64,000 bases of DNA, taken from the NCBI GenBank assembly GCA_030159075.1, contig BROG01000046.1:558001-622000 (forward strand), given 5' to 3'. The notes under the pieces were generated by a model that saw only the letters and a program-made list of their open reading frames with translations, was not told the DNA's origin and ran no database searches. Numbering within the stretch: the first letter of the stretch is position 1; each line of letters opens with the position of its first letter. A program made the position numbers and the translations under genes. This document shows, in pieces, positions 35,101 through 46,340 of this stretch. This DNA comes from Atrina japonica (lineage: Eukaryota; Mollusca; Bivalvia; Pterioida; Pinnidae).

Positions 35101-38100
35101 TCATATTAAATTATTAGTCCAGTGTAGTGTGGGGACTTGGACAATTATACGGGTCATTCACTTTTATTTATTTATTTATTTTTGTGTCAATTCTTGTCTG
35201 TAGTCTAGCTGTTACAAAATGTTACAAAACTAAAATATACACATAAGATGAGTATAGTCTACACTGTTTCATGACAATATTTGTGTTTTACTTGCATGGA
35301 ATATATATACATTTATGTAATTTGTGGCCTTTTCAATATTATGCTTTTAATAGGTTTAGAATATGAACTAAGGCATTATGCCTTAAAGTGAGGGCAACAT
35401 GTGGTTATTGTATCAGTTTGAGGAGGGGGGGGGGTGTCTATAGTTTTGCATTGTGTCTGTCCTCTTTGCTTTGTCCGGGCTATATCTTCCTTATTTATTC
35501 AACTAGGCTCCCCATATTTGATCTTAAGGAGAAGGAATTTCCTTATATAGACTCTCCAATTTTGATATGTACAGTTATACATATTTGGAAGTCAGCATGT
35601 TGCATACAAAATCTGTATTTTTGAAGTTATTATCATATTTGGTTCAAACATAAATCTTACACTTCGGTAGGCTATACATTGTATGTACATTTATAGATGG
35701 TTGATTTGTCAATTTATACATCTTGGCAGATTATTAATTCTACAAATTACCCATGTTTTTGTAATTTTCCTCACTGTAAGTCTTTCCTTTATGTTATCAG
35801 CACTGAAATCTGTCTGTCCCACCAACAAATTTGATGAAAATAGGCTGTGTCCAACAGATTGGTTACAAGCGTTGGACCTGGTCTACATGTCTTGTGCATT
35901 TTCTGCACTTATCTACATTTAATATTTGTAATATATCTTATAAATAAATGCAAGCATTTGTTAAAGCAGAGCATAAAAGAGATATTTGGAAGGTTGACAA
36001 CAGTGATCTAGGTGACTTAAATTAGGAAAAGGTACTGAATAATAATCACCAAAATAATTTGCATTTGACATGTGGTCAGTCTTTCCCTATCTTGTATTAT
36101 TTGGTCAATTTATTTCATTGTATGACCCATAATGTGTTTCCAAAGTATGTAATGAGAAACACTGTTCTTTATTGAAAATCACCCAAATGAATCATAAGCT
36201 CCTTTAGTTAACCATTGAGGTTTTTAAATGGCTGATATACACAGTACGTTTCACATTTCCCCAATCATTTCTTCCCATAAAACCTATAAAAAAAACCAAC
36301 AAAAAAATAAAAGGGTATTTCACCTTTGAACAATATTTGTGATGTTAAATATTCTATATATTTTTTTATGTCAGATGCCTGAAGATAGGAAGGCAAATGT
36401 AAAAAATACCATTTTATTCACTGGTCCAGGAGATTATGATACTAACAGGTGAGTAAACGTTTGCAGTTTGGAATGCTTGTTGTGCACATGCTTTTTAATG
36501 TTGATGAGCTTTGAATTTATCTCAAACCACAAATGACCATTTGCTCTATCTGGATGATTCTTTTGAAATGAAATAACCTATATATATATCTTTTCTGGTT
36601 GTGTTAAAAACTTAATTATCATTTATTTGTATATATTTGATACTACTGTATGCTTTGACATTTTTGCTTCCATTGACTTTATTTTTTGCCATTTTCATCC
36701 CTAAATGGGAAGATGAATTTAAAATGATAAGTGAAATTTTCAAGCCAAACAATTGAAGTAGGGATGTATATGCCATCCATGAGACTGAATAGGGTGATTT
36801 AGGGCCAATTTAAGATGGGCTGAATATGTTTCCTGTATTCAAAAGACAAAAATCAGTAAAGACAAAAATTTCCAAGTGTACAGTAAATCTTTGTTATTCA
36901 GAAATGTTTTTGGTTGGTTTTTTTTTTTTGTGTTGGAAATTAGATCAACTATAAAGTATAAATACTAAAAATTAAGAAATTTATGTTTATAAGGCATAAA
37001 TAAAAAAGAAATATTTCAAAATAACTTGTTCTGCAGTAAAATGGCCAGGCCTTGAGATAATATTACAGAAGTTTATATGCACATCAAGCTATTTAATCAA
37101 TGATAATTGATTGACACAATTGAATTGACTCACTTGCTTCATTATATCCCGTAGTCAAGATTTTTTTAAATATCTTAGTATTGCATGCAAACTTATAAGC
37201 AAATATTAATAAGTATAGACCTTTTCTTTAGATGTGCAGTTTTAGGTTTTATTTTAGTACAACTGACTTCAAGTCTGTTATTAGTTCTGCAAGTATTGAT
37301 AAGCATATAGTTGAATAGATTTATAGTTTCAACTAGATAAAAAAGGAGTCAAATTTGATCCTTTTGTATTGCCATCTTTTATGTAAGAACATCGGAACAC
37401 TTGAATGTCTCAGCATACTAATTGAGATAAAGAAAATAAGCAATACAAATGTAATTCATCATGATATTTGTAACAGATTTTCTTTGCTTTCAAAGTTATG
37501 AACGGTTTGTTGATAATGTTTGATAATTTCTGTCATGTTGTACAAAGTTAGAAACTAACATTTGAATACTAATAAAACTTTAAAAAAAAAAATCAGGAGG
37601 ACTATACTTACATTATGTATTACATGTCTTTTCCACTTTGTCTAGTATAAGATACATATGGTAAATCTTAGATAATATTTTTAAAGTCAAATGATTTAAG
37701 CTACATATTCTGTATTCCTTGAGCTCAGGTCACTCCTTAACTTAAGCCTATTGAATAACCATAGGGTAGTTCAAGATTATTGCTGAAAATTTTCACATCA
37801 ATGATTATTTTCATTGTAATATGATTTAAAAATGCATGTGTATAAGTAAATTTAAGTTTTGCTGATGTAACCCCATGTAAACACATGCATCTATCGGTAA
37901 TCAGTGTTGATAGAGCGTCCAGTTGTAAAATGACTAGCACACTCGCTTCTCATCAGTGTAACCCAGTATCAAACCTCTGATTAGATAGGGGAGTATGTGA
38001 GTTTATATGGTGGTCAACAGGTGGGACACAATTTCTTCAGGAACTCTGGTTTCCTCCGAAAGTAAGCATCCCCTCACACCAATAACAGGTGTTCTCAGAT

Positions 38101-40764
38101 ATCTGTACATATTATGTATAAGATGATTTAAAGTTTTTAGATTTTTATTTTAAAGACAGACTCAACCAATGAATAGTACTTAAACTCTGGCATTTATTTT
38201 TACTTACTGAGTGTATAAAAGTTTGACTCTTGTTAAAGATATACAAATTATTTTTGAACAGGACTAAATAGTTGTCAGAAGACAACAAAGCTTGCCAAAA
38301 TGGGTGTAAATTGTCAAAATAGATATTTGACCCACAGCTGTCAGGTTTTAATTTCAAAGGACTTCTTCAGCCCAGGTTAAATTTTTTTTTTAAAGTAGGT
38401 CAAAGGTTAAGGTCATTAGGTCAAAAGTCAAAGATCCAAATGAAAGCTACTGTCATAAGGAATCTATATGTGAAATATCAAAGACCTATCCCTCATGGTT
38501 TAAAAGAAATAGCCAAAGTATAAGTTTTTGAAAAGTAGGTCAAAGTTCAAGGTCACTAGGTCAAACATCCAGGTACCAACTGAAAGCTGTTGTCATAAGA
38601 AATCTATATGTGAAATATCATAGCCCCATCCCTCATGGGTTAAAAGATATACCCAAGGTTAAAGTTTTTTAAAAGTAGGTCAAGGTCACTAGGTCAAAAC
38701 TCAAGGTACAAATGTACCAAATGAAAGCTCTTGTCATGAAATATCAGAGCCCTGTCCCTTAGGCCAGGTTTAAGTTTTTGTCCATGGATACCGACAACAA
38801 CGACACCTGGGGTATGGCATTAGCTCTCCAAACTTTCATCCTGGTGAGCTAAAACTGATCGCAATTGTTCCCTACTATTTATTCTCCTAATAAAAGTCAT
38901 GAATTACTGATACTTTTACAAATGATACAAAGTTTGTTCTCAAAAAATAGTCTCTCCAGTTAACTGCACATATACATGTAAAATACACAAATGATGTATG
39001 TATTGATGATTATATACATGTCAACATTAGGTTTAAATCTATAAGATGTGGAAGTTGAAGAACTAATTCTGTATATGTCCTCCTGTTTTAGAAGGTATTA
39101 ACTTATTTGAAATTTGTTATTTATTTATTAATTCAAAAATAATAATAATAGATCTGGTATAATTAATTGGTATATTGTAACGAACATGTCAATCTCTTAT
39201 TATTCTGAGACATTTATCGCTATATTAACATTTTATAGCCTTATCAGTGGGTTATAATAATCACTTTTTTCTTTTACGCATATATTGCTGTTTTAGATCC
39301 AGTAGATTGGCAAGACCGCCGCCAAATTTACAAACAGAGGAGGGTGTGGTTTTCGAGGAAGTGGTTCATGATCCTAACTTTAATTATAGAATACAAAAAG
39401 AAAGTGGAAATACCCCTTTGCATGTTGATCCTATATATAGAATTATGTACCCAGGAACTGTCGCTTCCAAATGAATATATAATCTAAGGCAAAGAAAGAT
39501 TCAGAGTTTATGAATGATACGAATAGTCACATGAACGCTTAATTTTTATGTCAAATTTATACCAAATATTTGAGCATACAAAGCATGTCTTGTTCCTCAA
39601 AGTAATGGTAGAATGTTGCACAGTATACAGTTTAAAAAGTTACATAATTATATTTCAAAGACTTTTGCATGTATCTTTTTGTTATTTGACTTGATATATC
39701 ATTTTGAATATTACAATATACATTTCTGATTTGAAAAAAAATATAACAGCATTTCGAGATTACAGAGTTTTATTATTTTTCACTAAATATATTGTTATGA
39801 AAAAATATTTGTTTTGTTACTTTGTTCCATACCTTATCTACAAAAATGAAAAATTTGGAAAATATAATTATATAAACTATATTGGCAATTATAACTGTAT
39901 CCAGTTTAAATTATTGACAGTGGAAACGTTTCTGTTGTAATTATTGATGAAAGTTACATTTATCAGTCATTTCTATACAGAGATCAGATGAGTTATTTGT
40001 TGCTCACATGTATGATAGCTAACAGGGACAGATTCAAGAGTTTTTATTTAGTTTTGAAATCATTTAAAAAAAAAGTTTGAGATTATCCCTATACTTTTTA
40101 AAGATATGTGAATTATTGAAGGCCACTCTGGTGTCATCCAGATGTTGACTAGAACACCTTAAGATCTCTAAATCTGCACCTGTTTAGAAATGTCATCTAC
40201 CTCTCTCATTCTTTAACATTTTGCTTCTCAACATATAACATGGTTGAACTTGGTAATAAGTAACAGGTATTGGTGTTTCTACATAACATTTTATACAGGA
40301 TTTAATATTGATGTTAGTTTAATATGTCAGCAACACTCTGTACAACCGGATACTAAGTTAATTTACTTACCTGTCTTAATTATCTTTTTAATACGAACAT
40401 GTGGAAACCCATTTTAGTTTGGTTGATGGGATTGTCATATACAGTGAAACCTGTATATAGGGACCACCCAAGGGACCAGAAAATGTTGGCCATCATCCTT
40501 ATACACAGGTTCAGTTTTGTTGAAGTATGCAGTCATGGGATTTTAAAAAACTGGCTTTTATAAACAGGTAATCCTTACATAGAGGTGGTCGCTATAGCAG
40601 GTTTTACTGTAGTAGCTTAGTTACAGTTAATACATCCTCCTGAAGATTGTTTTAGACATGAAAGCACTAGAAGAAACAAAAACATTTTATTGAACAATTT
40701 AAATCTACTTCGCCGAGGATAATTATATGAACTTTATATGACTCTACACAGCATTTTAAAACGG

Positions 40765-40845
<81 letters not shown>

Positions 40846-43482
40846 CGCACACACATAATGATCATTAGTCTGTTTTTACCTTTGATATTCAATTATATAA
40901 ATTACCCATTGCTAGTAGTAATGGTCAGTTTGTGGACAAGATAGAATTCTTATATATTTAAGTTGGCCAACAAAACATTTTCAACATTCTTTACTGGGAT
41001 TGTAAAGTTGCAATAATTACTAGCGCTTATATATTTATTTCTTGGAACGGGGGTGGGGGGGTGTGTCTTAACTGTAATACTAAGGGCAATATCACAAATA
41101 CAGGAAGTGTGTTTTAATTTGATTCCTCCCTAAAATTACTGCATAGAAAGTCAACAAAAAAAACTTGAACAAAATCTCATAAATATGCCATACCGGTATA
41201 TAATACTGAAAATTGTCACTTAAATGAAAAATCATAATTCAGGGGTGTCAATTAATGACGTTCTGAGCACTACTGCTGTTTAACACTGACCTACTATCCC
41301 TTCACTGTCACATTTCACTGTTCCTATAATACTCCAGGTATATCTGTGATTTAGTTCTCCACATTCCCTTTCCATTCTTATTTCTAGCTATGTACTTAGT
41401 TGACAGAAATGGGAATATCTTTTTGAATTATTGTTTTTTAACATGGTTTGTCTCAGAGAAAATGGCAAATTTATACATGGAGATGGAATTGAAAGGTTTT
41501 TGAGGTGGGACTTGATTGCTATGTAGTAGTTTTCATTTATTTTGCAAGTTGCAATCATTGTTTGAGTGTGCAATGTCATATGGGCTATTTTTGTGGTGAC
41601 AATATTGACTATCATATTTTTCCATGCATGCAAGCATTTTATTAACATCCATAAAAACACTGAATTTTCCTTGACAAATAATTTGTTTACAAATTGCAGG
41701 CAATCTTTGCCAAAGTTCCGGGTCAACAATGAAGGCTTTCAAAACAGATATCGTAGTCGAGCAAATCATGCTCCCCATGTTGACTTAGCCTATGCAGTAA
41801 TTTATCCAGGGGAGGATAACTCTGATTATACCTGTGATGATAACAGGAACAATCGTAGAATCAATAAAAAAATAGACTATTATAATGTTGCGAAAAAAGT
41901 CAATGGTGAATTTCATATCAAAGTGTTGAATGAGTCGGCCAAATGTGACCATTAAGTCTTGCCAAATTATGATTTATGGATCAGAATTGTTTTGGACCAA
42001 ACAAACCATTTCATCTTTTTTCAGGGGGCATATTGATGAGGTTAACAATCAGCAGCCTAGAGAAAAGAAGAGTAAAAATAATAGAAATATACAAACTATA
42101 AGCAAACCACTTCCAGCAGCTTTAAGAAACATTCCAAGAAATCAAGTTTTTAAAATTCTTCATCCTTACGATTTTTGATCAAAACTGACTATCTAAATGT
42201 TGTTTATTGAAAAAGTTGTTTTCTGTCATTGTGTTGTATTTCTGCTACTTTATTGGTTCAACCTACTTCATTTTGATGCGTTACCTAGTGACACTCACTT
42301 ATCAGTTATCTATAATTGTAGAAATTGAAAAAAAACATAGGTTTTTGTTTGTTTGTTTTTGTTTTTGTTTTTTTTATTATTAATCATACTCCTGGTGTAC
42401 TAAATCTTTGTCAACTTTGAAAATTAAATGTTTTTCTAAGTACTGTTTATTTAGTATTTTGATGGCTAAACATTATCTTTTTTTATACTTTAATGAATTG
42501 CTTTATTATATTGATAGTCTATTTTTCATTGTTAAAACCTTTATTTTGACTATTTTCACGGGTCAGTTTTGTTACAAGCAGTACTTACTAAGTACACACT
42601 GCATCTTTGCTGTATTAGGCTCGCTAGTCACTTAATCTGCATTCAGTATTATACTGTTAATACTCAAATCTCTTGTGTTGTTAAGTGTTGGAATATACCA
42701 GATCAAACAGACAAATCTTAACAGTTTTGGTGCTGGGTAGTTTTACTGTGTGTCTGAATAAATGTGGATGTCCTTCACCAGTCTACATGCAATAACATGT
42801 CTTTAAAAAGTATTACGAAAAAACTTTCATCCAATTTTCAACTGGAATAGAAACTGTTTTCACTTTTTCAGGCAATTGAACCTAGGGCCACAACACAGAA
42901 TATATCATAGAAAAGCAGACAACACTCCAGAGGACAAAGTGTACCCTCTGATTCATCCTCAGATAAATAAAAAACCAATAACAGAACTACCTCCTCGAAA
43001 ACCACACTTCAAAGTTTAAAAAACAACACTTAAAAAGTATAGTGAAAAATAATTCTGAGAAAATAGAAAAACAATTACCGATAAATACGGTATATATTTA
43101 CATATAATATTATGAGAGCCTGAACTAGTCATGTTTATGCATGTTGAAGTTTAATATATAATAATGTGAATTATCTCTAATGTAAATACATGTATGAACT
43201 GTTTTAAGTAGTAAAACTACTAATATTGAGGAAAAGAAGTTTTTATTTTCAATTACATGTAAGATTTTCCAAAATAGGAACATTTTGAACTGGACTGGAA
43301 CAGAAAGATGTCGTCGTCAGTATGATCATAGCAGAAACGGCCCATTACTAGATAGTTCCTGGCTAAACCTGAAGCAAGAATTAAACAGTATAGGAAGGGG
43401 TACACCTTTAAATCCTGGTGAAGGACATTCACTCACGTACAGAGATTTACTTAGAGTTCGTGTTATTACACCAAAAAAGTAG
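29390..43482 (+). CDS. Unrecognised small basic protein with five candidate alternative last exons
   Basis: Exon 1 (29390-29488) and exon 2 (36375-36448) encode a shared 58-residue head that starts MSERSYHEEALRRTRVLERK and ends ILFTGPGDYDTN. Exon 2 ends in AG, the first two bases of an Arg codon. Five downstream exons (39297, 41700, 42025, 42872, 43278) each follow an acceptor, begin with A or G to complete that Arg, stay open, and end in their own stop. They give tails of about 59, 85, 51, 49 and 68 residues. Four or five of the tails carry a [VIA]-Y/F-x-[IVL]-[IML]-[YHT]-P-like motif. No signal peptide or membrane segment is seen. I do not recognise the family. The gene could also include exons that I have missed, so the five tails are candidate isoforms, not proven ones. 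Confidence 0.7.
29489..30800. other. Intron 1, first part, nothing recognised
   Basis: AT-rich intron. A hairpin CAAATTTACCTCA / TGAGGTAAAATTTG lies near 29984-30015; nothing else. Confidence 0.45.
30803..31060 (-). pseudogene. Degraded piggyBac-type transposase fragment
   Basis: The minus-strand frame contains LNHRDIHMLSIHGD and then QKMGGVDNVVQMKTHYRALL followed by RRK. In piggyBac-derived transposases a W-x-D-x-R-x-V-x-x-L-S-T block is followed by N-x-x-MGGVD-x-x-DQM-x-x-YY and an RK pair (established family pattern). The order and the MGGVD core match; several hallmark residues are changed and the frame is short, so this is a relic. It lies in intron 1 of the plus-strand gene. Confidence 0.5.
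31530..31672 (-). repeat. Dispersed ACTGGTC-rich repeat, inverted copy 2
   Basis: The reverse complement gives AATTACTGGTCAACCAGACC, CTGTATATATACACAATTG and AAGTTATCAGATAGATTTCA in the same order as 20281-20480. Confidence 0.6.
31673..32127. other. Intron sequence, nothing recognised
   Basis: No frame or repeat that I can support. Confidence 0.45.
32128..32180. repeat. (AT)n microsatellite
   Basis: About 26 uninterrupted AT units. Confidence 0.95.
32181..34330. other. Intron 1 with a CpG-bearing patch, no gene seen
   Basis: CpGs and ACTAGT words cluster at about 32630-33000 (GGCCTAGTCGGGACTAGTC). A G run lies near 33103-33114. GAGGGCTTCGCCCTCTATTA at 33433 resembles GAGGGCTTTGTTCTCTAGTA at 35040, suggesting another dispersed family. 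No supported coding. Confidence 0.4.
34335..34680. repeat. Complex repeat of CAAGTGTTTG / TGTGATGTCATAAT blocks
   Basis: GTGCTTTTTTGACATCATTC occurs at about 34386 and 34488; TTTAATTG..GATC or GTGACGTCATAAT blocks and GGCATTTGGTGATAGGTCA / GGCATTTGGCGAAAGGTCA occur in direct and inverted order. A related stretch with TGTGATGTCATAGTCACACA is at 54660-54800. Probably a dispersed palindromic repeat family. Confidence 0.6.
34681..36374. other. Intron 1, last part, nothing recognised
   Basis: AT-rich intron up to the exon 2 acceptor. Short frames near 35388-35922 show no resemblance to proteins. Confidence 0.45.
36375..36448 (+). CDS. Shared exon 2, 24 codons plus two bases
   Basis: Acceptor TTTTATGTCAG, then MPEDRKANVKNTILFTGPGD and YDTN; donor AG|GTGAGT is strong. 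It enters in phase 0 from exon 1 and leaves in phase 2 with AG. The intron before it is 6.9 kb. Confidence 0.75.
37905..38095 (+). mobile_element. tRNA-derived SINE, degraded
   Basis: ACTAGCACACTCGCTTCTCA, then AACCCAGTATCAAACCTCTG (B-box-like), GGGAGTATGTGAGTTTATAT, GGTGGTCAACAGGTGGGACA and GGAACTCTGGTTTCCTCC. This follows the body of a tRNA-SINE type very common in molluscs (recalled). It is diverged from a functional promoter. Confidence 0.6.
38380..38860 (+). repeat. Three-copy ~130 bp repeat of a bivalve-type GGTCAAGGTCACTAGGTCAA family
   Basis: AAAGTAGGTCAAAG..AAGGTCA(T/C)TAGGTCAAA, then CCAAATGAAAGCT.. and TCTATATGTGAAATATCA, are repeated from about 38391, 38530 and 38670. The end TGGGGTATGGCATTAGCTCTCC...CTGGTGAGCTAAAA looks like a family-specific terminus. 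No coding. Confidence 0.6.
39297..39474 (+). CDS. Alternative last exon a
   Basis: Acceptor GCTGTTTTAG|A completes Arg (AGA). The tail begins SSRLARPPPNLQTEEGVVFE and ends VDPIYRIMYPGTVASK with stop TGA. Length 178 plus the two carried bases is divisible by three. Motif: PIYRIMYP. I see no AATAAA close downstream. Confidence 0.7.
40442..40609. mobile_element. pogo-type MITE, 168 bp, TA target duplication
   Basis: Left end CAGTGAAACCTGTATATAGG followed by GACCACC; right end, inverted, CAGTAAAACCTGCTATAGCG followed by GACCACC. TA flanks both (40440-40441, 40610-40611). CAGTxxAACCT ends with TA are typical of pogo/Tigger-derived MITEs. Confidence 0.8.
40768..40850. repeat. (AT)n microsatellite
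   Basis: About 34 AT units followed by GTATATATACGCACACACA. Confidence 0.95.
41700..41955 (+). CDS. Alternative last exon b
   Basis: Acceptor CAAATTGCAG|G completes Arg (AGG). The tail contains QSLPKFRVNNEGFQNRYRSR and HVDLAYAVIYPGEDN, then a polar Asn/Lys-rich stretch to a stop at 41955. NTPLHVDPIYRIMYPG of exon a and NHAPHVDLAYAVIYPG here are clearly related, so the exons arose by duplication. Confidence 0.75.
42025..42178 (+). CDS. Alternative last exon c
   Basis: Acceptor TCTTTTTTCAG|G completes Arg. The tail GHIDEVNNQQPREKKSKNNR and onward ends QVFKILHPYDF then TGA. Motif: VFKILHP. It starts only 69 bp after the stop of exon b. A poly(A) signal AATAAA is at 42757-42762. Confidence 0.7.
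42757..42762 (+). terminator. Poly(A) signal AATAAA after last exon c
   Basis: AATAAA 579 bp after the stop of exon c and about 110 bp before the acceptor of exon d, a position expected for a separate 3' end. Confidence 0.4.
42872..43019 (+). CDS. Alternative last exon d
   Basis: Acceptor CACTTTTTCAG|G completes Arg. The tail contains QHRIYHRKADNTPEDKVYPL, then IHPQINKKP, ending RKPHFKV and TAA. Motif: VYPLIHP. It shares the NTP...VY order with exon a. Confidence 0.75.
43278..43482 (+). CDS. Alternative last exon e
   Basis: Acceptor CCAAAATAG|G completes Arg. The tail begins NILNWTGTERCRRQYDHSRN and ends LRVRVITPKK with TAG. The end VRVITP is a weaker version of the shared motif. The untranslated region runs to overlapping AATAAA signals near 44088-44098. 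Confidence 0.7.
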
Positions 43483-44087
43483 CATGTATAAAATTATAGA
43501 CTGTTATGAACATGTCATATTTTGTGTTTCACAAAGGCTGCTGCTGTTTGATGGGTGTTATGGAATTCCACAACATGTAATTCACTTGCTTTGTATGTGT
43601 ACTGTTTTTGGATTATGCCATATTGCGTGACTTTGTAAATATTTATAATATTATTATCAGTATTACATTGCAATATACAAGTATTTTGTTACCTGCACTT
43701 TTGCACAGCTATTTATACATTTCGTACTTCATTGTTAAGCATCTTGATCTTTGTTACTGTCCAAGACATCTTGTTATTCGTTTTGGAAATGTCTGTTAGT
43801 AAAAAAAAAAAAAAAAAATGAAAAAGAAAAATGAAAAAAAAGTGAATGTTGTTTGAGTGCTCGTTTTACACATTATTTATAACTGGTTATGGGAATGCTT
43901 GTAATAAGATGACAAAGAGAAAGGAGAAAAATTAACTGGGGGTATTTTTTTAAGGAAGACAAGTTTATAAATATATAAAAGTAAATGTGAAAGGTATTCG
44001 TATGTTGCTTTTATTTGTAATTCTGCTCAATGAATGTTAATTGTGATTAAGTCCTGTGATAAAAAATATATATTTGATGTGGTTTTA

Positions 44088-44098
44088 AATAAAATAAA
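44088..44098 (+). terminator. Overlapping poly(A) signals after last exon e
   Basis: AAATAAAATAAAAT gives AATAAA at 44088-44093 and 44093-44098, 606 bp after the stop of exon e. Probable 3' end of the plus-strand gene. Confidence 0.5.
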
Positions 44099-44139
44099 AT
44101 AGTTTGCAAATTTACTTATTTGATTTTGTTTTTCTAGGT

Positions 44140-44560
44140 CACCTTAATCCTTCAAATGACCTAAAGAGTAAGACAAACTGTAAACTTCTTGACAATTTTG
44201 TCAGGGAATTTTTAGTAGATGTGGTGAAAGAACTCCGAGCCCAAGCCTAGATCAACAAAAGGTCCACAGTCTTAGACTTGATTTTGGGACCACACTTATA
44301 ATCTTTTTTTTTATGCTTAGGTCATTGTTGTAAGTATGCAATAAGACTCGAGTTTGGGTAGAGTTGATAAAACAGTCTTAAGTTTTGTTGTATGGTCAAC
44401 TAGGACATGGGCTTTACGAATCTTTAATGAAATGGCCCCAGGTGACTGATAAAGCTTATTGGCTCTGTTGTGTAGATTTCATTCACCTTGCAAATGATGT
44501 GGAAGTCCATTTATGAGACAAAAAAGTCTTACGGTATATTTATAATCAATTTGGATATAA
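44140..44560. other. Intergenic, nothing recognised
   Basis: An acceptor-like TTTTTCTAG|G at 44139 would complete Arg but runs into a stop after two codons, so it is not a sixth last exon. Confidence 0.45.
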
Positions 44561-44614
44561 AGATATAACAGTATTTTTGAGTCACAATAGCAAAGCGAAT
44601 TTAGCACATGAGAT

Positions 44615-45320
44615 GTACTCAGGGTCAAATAATTACTGGAAAATTAAGCAGACCAAAATCAAGCATAACAGTTTTCTTGTGCTCAGGACCAAAAGTGCAC
44701 TGGAAACTGAGCACAAAGGTATTCATAAGGTACTGAAAAATCAAGCGGAAAATATTCCTGTACTGGGAATCATGCATACACTGGGAAAATAAGCAGAACA
44801 ATATTCTGGTGCTCAGGAATAAGTAGGCCTCTGGAAAATCATGCACAACAGCATCTTTGTGCACAGCACAAAACTCAACAGTATTCTCAGGTTTAGAACC
44901 TGATCAAACTGATGTCACCAATTTTTCTCTTTTCAAGCTCAACTTTTATTTAATCATTTCAACTATTTACCGGTAGTTACTTGTAAAACTTCTTGATCTG
45001 GCTTAATAGGAAACAAATTATTCTTTTTTCATTATCCACATTAAAAATTTGGGGCTAATAATTTATAATTCTATGTTGTCTATATACAAACAAGCATGTC
45101 CAGTTGTAGCATAAACTTTGTGTGTTTTTACTTTAAAATCATGAAAAGTTTGTTGAGCTTGATTACTGCATAAATTTGGCTTATATGGGCGATGGAAAAT
45201 CAAACACAAAAGTATTTTCGTGCTCAGGTTTATATAAACAAAGGTAAATTTAGCACAGATATTCTTCTTAGGTTCATAGAAGAAATGGTAGATTGAGCAC
45301 AATGATATTTTTGTGTTCAA
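44615..45320. repeat. Degenerate repeat of GGAAAATNAAGCACAA...GTGCTCAGG
   Basis: Words such as CTGGAAAATTAAGCAGA, TTTCTTGTGCTCAGGACCAA, ATTCTGGTGCTCAGGAATAA, GGAAAATCATGCACAACAGC and TTTTCGTGCTCAGG recur irregularly about every 50-70 bp. An old, decayed tandem array. Confidence 0.55.
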
Positions 45321-45749
45321 GAAATCTATTGATTGAAAATTTGAAATTCCAATTTTTTTTTCTAAAATCCTTGCAGACAAACATATACAAAGACTTTAAC
45401 TATAGGGTTAATACTCAATCAAACTGTCAATAGATAAATCATATAAGATTAAAATTTTGACTAAAATCGGAGGTCATTTCATAGATTTACTTATGCAAGG
45501 TGTAAATAAAATAAAAATGAACATCATGTTCAAATTATTGATTTTATCAGAAAAAAGCAGAACAACAAAAGATTGGAAAACAGTACTGGTACATTAAGTG
45601 GTTACTAATTAGGTCGGTTGTACTGTATAACTAAAAGCTGATTACATTTGTCATTATCTATATATAAAGAACTCGCAGTGCTTTAGATGCTATACATTCT
45701 TTCCCTCATTTACAAAGAAATGCATGGATACAAAATTGTCAGAAATTAA

Positions 45750-46340
45750 AACAAGAGGTCTGTGGGTCTAAACGGACAAGTAAAGTTGGTGTACAAAGTT
45801 CATAGTTTATAAAACTGGTTTAAAAAAGTACATTGCTATGTGCTTATGATCACCATAAACTGTGATAGGTTATCTAAGTTTCTGATGTATTATTGTAGTG
45901 GTATATGTAATGTAAACCATTTTCAGGTAAAAGGTTTATTTTTTTTTATAAGCTCCAATGAATTTTAGCCCCTTTTCATTGGGAAACATAGGGATAGTTC
46001 TGTCAAGTTTGGTTAAATAGAACAATTAGTACTACAAAAGTTTAAACGTCTAAAAATTTATGTTTTCCATTAGCTAAGGTGCATGTGACCTTGGCCTTTC
46101 ACACCATGAAGTAGAAATTGTATCAAAGTGATCTGTTGATAGTTCCTATCAACTTTCTCAGATATGATATCTATACAAAAAGTCAATCAGTTTCGAGTTA
46201 ATAAGTATATTAGTAGAAAAGTACCCACTGGTTCTTGCGAGGAAGTCAAAATTGAAAATATGTAAAAGTTAACAATGCACCAGGGCAGACAATAGCAACA
46301 CATCACTATGGGCCTAATTTGAACATGGTAGGTCCTAGCT
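45750..46340 (+). repeat. Possible dispersed bivalve repeat (ACAAGAGG...GACCTTGGCCTTT)
   Basis: Starts AAAACAAGAGGTCTGTGGGT and contains GTGACCTTGGCCTTTCACAC. Similar arrangements recur in bivalve genomes as I remember them; no ends or duplication proven here. Confidence 0.35.

Larger units (their letters stand above)
39475..41699. other. 3' flank of last exon a and intron before exon b
   Basis: Apart from one MITE and one microsatellite, nothing recognised. Several AT-rich frames at 41388-41778 on the minus strand are read-through antisense to exon b. Confidence 0.45.

Noticed and set aside
40667..40944. Frames of (IY)n on both strands
   Set aside because: Translation of an (AT)n microsatellite.
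44130..44170. A sixth alternative last exon after TTTTTCTAG at 44139
   Set aside because: The phase would be right and Arg completed, but a stop follows after two codons (TCA CCT TAA).
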